DNA from: Acidimicrobiaceae bacterium
GTDB taxonomy: Bacteria; Actinomycetota; Acidimicrobiia; Acidimicrobiales; UBA8592
Reading direction: 5' to 3'
Length of the DNA: 64,000 bases
Assembly (NCBI GenBank): GCA_024641655.1
Contig: JAHECR010000004.1
Location: 52,065-116,064, forward strand
A model generated the notes under the pieces. That model was given only the letters and a program-made list of their open reading frames with translations. It had not been told where the DNA came from and ran no database searches. How positions within the stretch are numbered: the first letter of the stretch is position 1; every line of letters starts with the position of its first letter. Shown in pieces: positions 59,059 through 64,000 of this stretch. The translations under genes and the position numbers were made by a program.

Positions 59059-59910
59059 ATGAGCGCCAGGCATCGACCGTCGACGGTTGTCCGCCGCGCT
59101 GCGAGCGGCTTCACGGTGCGGTTCGCCGAGCCGACGCGTCCGCCCCGAGCGACCCTCTACGCCTTACACGGGGGAGGTCTCGTCGGCGACTACTGGGATT
59201 GCCGCGTCGACCCGTCCCTTTCACTCCTGCGCACGGGGACGCTGCTGGGTTTCCGAGTCGCATGCCCCGACCGCCCGGGCTATCGGGCCAACGCCGAGGC
59301 GTTCCCTGACGGCCTTCCCGTCGCGGAAGAGGCCGCGCTGCACGGCGCAACGATCGCGGAGCTCTTCGACGACGGACCCGTCGTCCTCGTGGGTCAGTCG
59401 GCGGGCGCCATCGTGTCGCTGCACGCTGCTGCCAACCGTGAGGTGTCTGCCCTGGTGGGGTTGGACTACTCGGGGGTCGGCGTCCGGCTCGATCTCGGCT
59501 CGGCGAGCGACGGGAAGCTCGACAAGGAAGAGATGTGGCGGAGGAACTGGGCCCGTCGGGAACTGTTCCCGCCGGGCACCTTCGACCGCGGTGCCCTGCC
59601 TGCTGCGCCGACCATCGGACCCGACGGCGTCTCGGCGCGCGAGGTCGTGGACGTGTTCGCCGAGCTCGCGGGGGCTGTCGAAGTGCCCGTGCGCGTGACC
59701 TTCGCCGACAACGAGCGTTGGTGGGGACCTCTCGACTCGGTCCGAGCGGAGGTCGCTGCGGGTTTCAGAGCTAGCCCTTCGGTTGCGACCCACGTCGAAC
59801 CGGGCGCGGCGCACAACATCTCGATTGGGTACGCGGCGCGTTCGTACCATCTTGCAGTGGTCGCCTTCGCCGAGCGGTGCCTGACTGCGGCCGGCCTCCA
59901 GGTGCGCTGA
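59059..59910 (+). CDS. Alpha/beta hydrolase fold protein
   Basis: The 283-residue protein has the canonical hydrolase layout: oxyanion loop LHGGGLVGDYW (about 36-46), nucleophile elbow VGQSAGAIVS (Ser about 114), and a C-terminal catalytic histidine in PGAAHNISIG (about 255). An acid residue is probably in FADNERWWGP. The substrate, which could be an ester, lactone or thioester, is not predictable. It stands alone, divergent from the acyl-CoA dehydrogenase gene. Confidence 0.82.
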   Translation: MSARHRPSTVVRRAASGFTVRFAEPTRPPRATLYALHGGGLVGDYWDCRVDPSLSLLRTGTLLGFRVACPDRPGYRANAEAFPDGLPVAEEAALHGATIAELFDDGPVVLVGQSAGAIVSLHAAANREVSALVGLDYSGVGVRLDLGSASDGKLDKEEMWRRNWARRELFPPGTFDRGALPAAPTIGPDGVSAREVVDVFAELAGAVEVPVRVTFADNERWWGPLDSVRAEVAAGFRASPSVATHVEPGAAHNISIGYAARSYHLAVVAFAERCLTAAGLQVR

Positions 59911-59970
59911 GCGACGCGGGGAGCTGCGTCCCGGGAGCGTTCGCCCGACGATGCGTTCCCGCTCGGGTTC

Positions 59971-60387
59971 TCAGAGGTGCGCGGCGTTGTCGATGGCTCG
60001 TTGGGCCACGATCGGGAGCATCTTGACCGCGATCTGCGGGGCGTCCTGGAGCAGCGGACCGAAGGCACGACCGTCGATGTGCAAGATGGTGGTGTCGGTG
60101 GTGCAGGTCACCGATGACGAGCGCGGGGCATGCGCGAGCAACGCCAGCTCGCCGGCGAAAGCGCCGGGCCCGAGCGTGGCGACGTGTTTGCCTTCGCGGG
60201 ACACCTCGAGCTCACCGTCGAGGACCACGAACATCTCGAGCGCTGAGCCGCCCTCGCGCAGCAGCGTCTTGCCGGCGTGCTCGCGCAACTCTGTCGCGAC
60301 GGTGGCGATGCGCTCGAGCTCGCTGTCGGAGAGCTTCGAGAACAGGGGCACGTTGCGCAGGTGCTCGATGTAAGGGTGAGTGCTCAT
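59971..60387 (-). CDS. Cyclic nucleotide-binding domain protein
   Basis: The 138-residue protein consists of one CNB domain without a DNA-binding domain, so it is not a Crp-type regulator. The phosphate-binding cassette is well kept: GAFAGELALLAHAPRSSSV, where Glu contacts the ribose and Arg the phosphate. N-terminal helices (VPLFSKLSDSELERIATVA) are standard. It probably binds cAMP and passes the signal to a partner. It converges with the hydrolase gene. Confidence 0.87.
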   Translation of the reverse strand: MSTHPYIEHLRNVPLFSKLSDSELERIATVATELREHAGKTLLREGGSALEMFVVLDGELEVSREGKHVATLGPGAFAGELALLAHAPRSSSVTCTTDTTILHIDGRAFGPLLQDAPQIAVKMLPIVAQRAIDNAAHL

Positions 60388-60510
60388 GGGCTGCCTTTCA
60401 AGGTGACAGCCAGGGATGCTAGTCCTCTGAGCGGATGCCCGGCCAGGTCAGTGCGGAATTGGGCGGACCGGCGCTCACGGGCCCGTCACCAACCTCTCCG
60501 CCGAGTACCG

Positions 60511-61557
60511 CTAGGGCACGATCACCGCTCGCCCGGTGATTTCCCCCGCCTTGAGGGCGCGGTACGCCGCTGTGGCGTGGGTGAGGTCGTAGGTCGTGAT
60601 GTCGGACCGGAGGAGGCCCCGTGCCGCGAGGGAGAGCACCTCGGCCAGGTCGGGGCGGGTACCCCAGTAGGTGGTGCGGACGTTCATCTCGTAGGGAACG
60701 GAGAAGAACGAGACGGGCAGGCTGCCCCCCGCGATTCCGACGATGGTGAGGTCTCCCAAGGTACGCGCTGCAGCCGCGCCCATGGCGAGGGTCGAGTCGG
60801 CTCCGACGAAGTCCAAGACGACGTCGGCGCCTCGGCCGCCGGTCGCGTCGCGGATCGCTGCAGCGTTGTCGTCTGCCGACACGAGCGTCAGGTCTGCACC
60901 CCGCTCGGCGGCCAACGCGAGGGCGCCTTCCTTGGTGTCGACCGCGATGACCCGGGTCGCGGTCATCGCGGAGAGGAGCTGGACGGCCATGTGGCCGAGC
61001 CCCCCGACACCGATCACCACGGTCGTGGAGTCCGGCGTGAGCTTGGCCAGCGAGGCCTTGACCGCGTGATAGGGCGTGAGGGCGGCATCGGTGAGCGGCG
61101 CGGCGTGTACCGGGTCGAGCCCTTCAGGCAGGGGCAACAAGAAGCGCGACGACGGGATCAGCATCAGCTCCGCCATCCCTCCGTCGAGTCCGAGCCCTCC
61201 GCCGCCGCCGGGTACCGGCGCATGTCCGGGGTTCTCGCAGAGGGTCTCGATGCCGACCTGGCAGCGGGCGCAGACCCCGCATCCCCAGGGTCCGTACACG
61301 GCAACGGCCTCGCCGAGGCGAAGGTCGGTCACGCCGTCGCCGATCGCGTGTACCCAGCCGGCGTTCTCGTGACCGAGCGTGAACGGCGGACCCCAGGGCA
61401 ACGCACCGGCCTCGAAATCCTCCATGAGGTGCAGGTCGGAGTGGCACGCCCCCGCACCACCGACCCGTATCACCACCTGCCCAGGTCCGGGTTCGGGTTC
61501 GGGCACTTCGGTGAGTACGGGCTCTGACTTCCAGTCGAGGAGTCGTAAGGCTCGCAT
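60511..61557 (-). CDS. Zinc-dependent alcohol dehydrogenase (medium chain)
   Basis: The 348-residue NAD(P)-dependent dehydrogenase carries the catalytic zinc segment AGACHSDLHLMEDF, GHENAGWV with the second ligand, and the four structural cysteines in GCGVCARCQVGIETLCENPG. The nucleotide loop is GVGGLGHMAVQLL. GGAGGT lies before ATG 61557, so the frame to 61593 is not used. Likely substrates are primary or aromatic alcohols. It is divergent from the DUF2889 gene. Confidence 0.9.
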   Translation of the reverse strand: MRALRLLDWKSEPVLTEVPEPEPGPGQVVIRVGGAGACHSDLHLMEDFEAGALPWGPPFTLGHENAGWVHAIGDGVTDLRLGEAVAVYGPWGCGVCARCQVGIETLCENPGHAPVPGGGGGLGLDGGMAELMLIPSSRFLLPLPEGLDPVHAAPLTDAALTPYHAVKASLAKLTPDSTTVVIGVGGLGHMAVQLLSAMTATRVIAVDTKEGALALAAERGADLTLVSADDNAAAIRDATGGRGADVVLDFVGADSTLAMGAAAARTLGDLTIVGIAGGSLPVSFFSVPYEMNVRTTYWGTRPDLAEVLSLAARGLLRSDITTYDLTHATAAYRALKAGEITGRAVIVP

Positions 61558-61733
61558 GGCAGTACCTCCAGAACGCTCGAGCGTCGTCGCCACGCCCCAG
61601 GGTCGCGCCGAAGCGACTGCGGCGATAGGGCAGGACGTCCCACCCCGGCGCTCGCGGCCCGGCGAGCGCCGGGGTCCCGATACCCTTCCCGAGCCGGCCT
61701 TCCCGAGCGCCGCCCCCCATCGCAGGAGACTCC

Positions 61734-62816
61734 GTGAGCACAGCCGAATCCGGATCGACGCCCCCGACGCTCGCAGGGCTTCTCGAAGACGACGGGTCCG
61801 CAGTGCACGTGGCCTGGCCGATTCCCGACCCGCCCGACGATTCGGTCGTCGGGACCCCTGATCGGCGCCCGGGGTCGATGCGCCGCACCGCGCACATCAA
61901 CATGGTGTGGCCGGCGGGGCGGGGGACCCCGACGCACTTGCGTGGTGCGGCCCGCGATCTGCTGACCCCGGTCGCCGGAACGGCCGAGGTCGTTGCCGAA
62001 GGCTCGATGCTGGTCGTCGTCGGCGGCGGCCGGACCGTGACCGCGATCGACACGGTGCCGGAACATGCCGGTATCGGTCGGCTCGTCGGCGCCGTCGGTG
62101 GATCGAACTTCCGGGCCGCCATCGATGCCGCGATCCCCGGTGAACGCGAGGCGGCGACGCCGCTGTACTTCCTGCTCGATGACATCGCCGGGGCGAGCCT
62201 CATCGCCGGCTTCGCCTGGTCTCAAGCGAAGGAGGGCCAGTGGATGCAGAGTCCGCCGCCGCGCCAGCCGGGCGACAATGGGCCTCGCCTTCGCAAGGGG
62301 CGCATCATCTGCTCGGGCCTGCGACCCGACGGCTTTGCCGCTGCTCGCCAGGAAGTGGGCGACTTCGGGGGGCACTTTCTCCGCCTTGCGGGTGATCTGT
62401 CCACCGACGATGCCCTCGGTTGGCACGACATCGAGCCGGCACCGGAAGTCTGCATGCGGCGCCGGCGGCGAGTCGACGTCTGGCGAGACGGATCGTTGCT
62501 CATGGTCGACGCTCATTTCCGCGACAGCCTGTGGCGCCACGACGGGGTCGAGCTCGCGCTGCACGAGTACACCGTCGATGCGCGACTCGACGCGGCGACC
62601 CGCACGATCGAGACGATTCACGCGCAGCCACGCGTGCTGCCGTTCCCCGAGTGCCCGATGGCCGCCCCGCACGTGGAGGCCTTGGTCGGGATGCAGGTCG
62701 GGGGGTTCCGGACCAGCGTGCAGGACACTCTCACCGAGCTCGAAGCCTGTACCCATCTCAACGACATGCTGCGTTGCCTGGCGGAGGTCGCCTCGCTCGG
62801 CGCCCATCTCGACTGA
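61734..62816 (+). CDS. DUF2889 domain protein
   Basis: The 360-residue protein of unknown function has a DUF2889-like C-terminal half (about 210-355). Its features are RRRRVDVWRDGSLLMVDAHFRDS, LHEYTVDARLD, PRVLPFPECPMAAPHVEALVG and the terminal ACTHLNDMLRCLAEV. Such proteins occur beside acyl-CoA and aromatic catabolic genes in actinobacteria. The cysteine-histidine pairs (ECP, CTHLND) may bind a metal. GTG 61734 is preceded by GCAGGAG. No signal peptide or membrane helix is seen. Confidence 0.78.
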   Translation: MSTAESGSTPPTLAGLLEDDGSAVHVAWPIPDPPDDSVVGTPDRRPGSMRRTAHINMVWPAGRGTPTHLRGAARDLLTPVAGTAEVVAEGSMLVVVGGGRTVTAIDTVPEHAGIGRLVGAVGGSNFRAAIDAAIPGEREAATPLYFLLDDIAGASLIAGFAWSQAKEGQWMQSPPPRQPGDNGPRLRKGRIICSGLRPDGFAAARQEVGDFGGHFLRLAGDLSTDDALGWHDIEPAPEVCMRRRRRVDVWRDGSLLMVDAHFRDSLWRHDGVELALHEYTVDARLDAATRTIETIHAQPRVLPFPECPMAAPHVEALVGMQVGGFRTSVQDTLTELEACTHLNDMLRCLAEVASLGAHLD

Positions 62817-62850
62817 GACGACCCCCGTCGCCGACGCAGGTCGCGGCAGG

Positions 62851-63708
62851 TCAGTTCGGTCGTGGCCGGCGGACGAACACCCGCTGGCTGATGGACGCGG
62901 TCAGGGCGCCGGTCGCATCGTGGAGCGTCGCGTTGACGAATGCCTGGTTGCCGACGAGCGACTCCGTGTGGACGTCGAGAAGGTGCCAGATCGTCAGTGG
63001 GGACCAGCGATGGAAGGTCAGCGTGTGGGTGGCGCTGAGACTTGCGACCTGCTCGTCGTCGAGCTCATGGTGGGCGACACGGGCCGACCAGTTCATGCCG
63101 AAGTCGGACCAGTAGGCCCGCACCGCGCCATGCAGCCAGGGTTCGTCGGGAAGGGCGAGAGCGCTGCGGACCCAGATCGGGTGGGCGCGTCGCGGCGCCT
63201 CGTCCACCGCCGACGGGTGGGCGACATCGAACATCCCGCGACCGAGCCCGTCGCCCCAGCCCGCCGGTGCGCTCGGTGAGGTGTCGGGTGGTGCCGCCAC
63301 CGGGGTGGGGGAGCGTTGCCAGTCGAGTCCCTCCGCCGGGACCGTCGACACGACGAGCGCCTCGATGACGAGCTCGTCGCCCTGGTACCCGCGTACCTCG
63401 CGGTGTTGGAGCGCTCGACCGTCACGCACCGCCTCGACGCGGAAGTCGACGTCGTCGCCGGAGTGGCCCCGCGCGAGCAGGCAGGCATGGATCGAGTCGG
63501 GTACTGCGTCGGGGGGAACGGTGTGGGCGCAGGCCGAGAGCGCCTGTGCGATCATCTGGCCGCCGAACAGCCCGCCGTGGCGGGTCTGGCTCCCACCAGT
63601 GCGGCCGCGGGCGTGGTGCGCGTCGAGGAGTTCGGTGCCCACGGCACTGCGCACCTCGTCGAGGCTGGGGAGGGAGTCGAGGCCGGGGAGGGACGGGTCG
63701 GGTGCCAT
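62851..63708 (-). CDS. TesB-like acyl-CoA thioesterase (double hot-dog)
   Basis: The 285-residue protein has two hot-dog domains. The first carries GGLFGGQMIAQALSA (about 48-62), the TesB family motif, and HSGDDVDFRVEAVRDGRAL. The second carries SATHTLTFHRWSP and the end segment QAFVNATLHDATGALTASISQRVFVR. It would hydrolyse acyl-CoA esters to free acids and fits the acyl-CoA region. ATG 63708 is chosen over a start at 63801 because the extra residues are low-complexity; the start has no obvious ribosome binding site and may be leaderless. Confidence 0.82.
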   Translation of the reverse strand: MAPDPSLPGLDSLPSLDEVRSAVGTELLDAHHARGRTGGSQTRHGGLFGGQMIAQALSACAHTVPPDAVPDSIHACLLARGHSGDDVDFRVEAVRDGRALQHREVRGYQGDELVIEALVVSTVPAEGLDWQRSPTPVAAPPDTSPSAPAGWGDGLGRGMFDVAHPSAVDEAPRRAHPIWVRSALALPDEPWLHGAVRAYWSDFGMNWSARVAHHELDDEQVASLSATHTLTFHRWSPLTIWHLLDVHTESLVGNQAFVNATLHDATGALTASISQRVFVRRPRPN

Positions 63709-63824
63709 CGGCGAGGTGTAACCGACGCCATGGCCGGCCGTCAACGCCGAGGTGATCGCTGGGCGTGGTCTGGGGCGACCGCCTATGGTGACTGCCGTCA
63801 CGCAGCTTGATCGAGGGGGAGTCG

Positions 63825-64000
63825 TGGTCGAACGCCGACTGGGGTCCTACGGGCAACCTCAGCTCTACAGCCAGATCGGCGAGCGCTTCGCTCGCTTCGA
63901 GGACCTGCGCAGCCACGGCGAGGCGATGCGGATCGATCCCCAGACGGTGATGGCGACCAGCCGTGCCGCCGCCGAGCACGTGTTCCGTCGCCCCGACGTC
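63825..64000 (+). CDS. Hypothetical protein, 5' part (continues beyond window)
   Basis: A rightward frame starts at GTG 63825, preceded by GAGGGGGAG, and stays open to the end of the window (58 codons). It begins VVERRLGSYGQPQLYSQIGE and contains RFEDLRSHGEAMRIDPQTVM. The visible part is charged and mostly helical, without a signal peptide. I do not recognise the family from this fragment. The ribosome binding site and codon use support a real gene. Confidence 0.6.

Noticed and set aside
63422..63979. A minus-strand frame over the thioesterase start and the last gene
   Set aside because: It overlaps two better-supported genes and is Arg/Pro/His-rich shadow sequence.
1..64000. CRISPR arrays, insertion sequences, integrases and prophage genes
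   Set aside because: Searched by eye and none found: no regularly spaced repeats with unique spacers, no transposase or integrase motifs. The DnaB-like ATPases were considered as phage helicases but lack the DnaB N-terminal domain and any phage neighbours.

Overview
The window is dense, high-GC actinobacterial DNA. There are almost no gaps, many stop/start overlaps (ATGA or GTGA), frequent GTG starts and mostly purine-rich ribosome binding sites. Three mycothiol-type enzymes (an S-(hydroxymethyl)mycothiol dehydrogenase and two DinB-like/maleylpyruvate-isomerase-fold proteins) place it in the Actinomycetota. The large stock of acyl-CoA dehydrogenases and the gene orders suggest an environmental lineage such as Acidimicrobiia, but that assignment is inference. 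No CRISPR array, transposase, integrase, rRNA or ordinary tRNA gene was seen.

Layout. (1) 1-10.4 kb: the 3' part of prfB, then ftsE-ftsX, and further on smpB with the tmRNA gene ssrA, an ancient translation/division neighbourhood. It is interrupted by mscR, a hemolysin III-type membrane protein, a mycothiol-fold enzyme, an E. coli-type cyclopropane fatty acid synthase, a class F-like sortase with a DUF4397 surface protein, and an ECF sigma/RskA-like anti-sigma pair. (2) 10.5-15 kb: mec-cysM-murI-MBL hydrolase-rph-rdgB, the same order as M. tuberculosis Rv1334-Rv1341 but without cysO and the rhomboid gene. (3) 15-24 kb: a leftward operon of a heterodimeric ABC exporter, an MFS exporter and a secreted nuclease/lamin-tail lipoprotein, followed by small metabolic genes and an amidohydrolase.

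(4) 24.2-48.8 kb, the centre of the window: two complete, tandem, diverged copies of a 12-gene Tad (Flp pilus) module of about 12.3 kb each, separated by only 34 bp. Each copy has a leftward histidine kinase/LuxR-type response regulator pair, divergent from a rightward operon of two Flp prepilins, a TadE-like pseudopilin, a Cys-rich TadG-like protein, CpaB, TadZ/CpaE, CpaF/TadA, a vWA-TadB fusion, TadC, and a stand-alone ATPase resembling the C-terminal domain of DnaB helicase. The last gene and the vWA-TadB fusion occur in both copies and are not standard Tad parts. By position the RecA-fold ATPase resembles ArlH (FlaH), which works with ArlI and ArlJ in archaella, whose ATPase and platform are homologous to TadA and TadB/C. 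No prepilin peptidase is present in either copy.

(5) 48.8-63.7 kb: an acyl-CoA catabolic region. A cassette of small acyl-CoA dehydrogenase, large acyl-CoA dehydrogenase and AMP-forming acyl-CoA ligase occurs twice in mirror orientation, converging at about 52.8 kb. It is followed by another dehydrogenase, a mycothiol-fold enzyme, an alpha/beta hydrolase, a cyclic-nucleotide-binding protein, an alcohol dehydrogenase, a DUF2889 protein and a TesB-like thioesterase. The window ends inside an unrecognised rightward gene.
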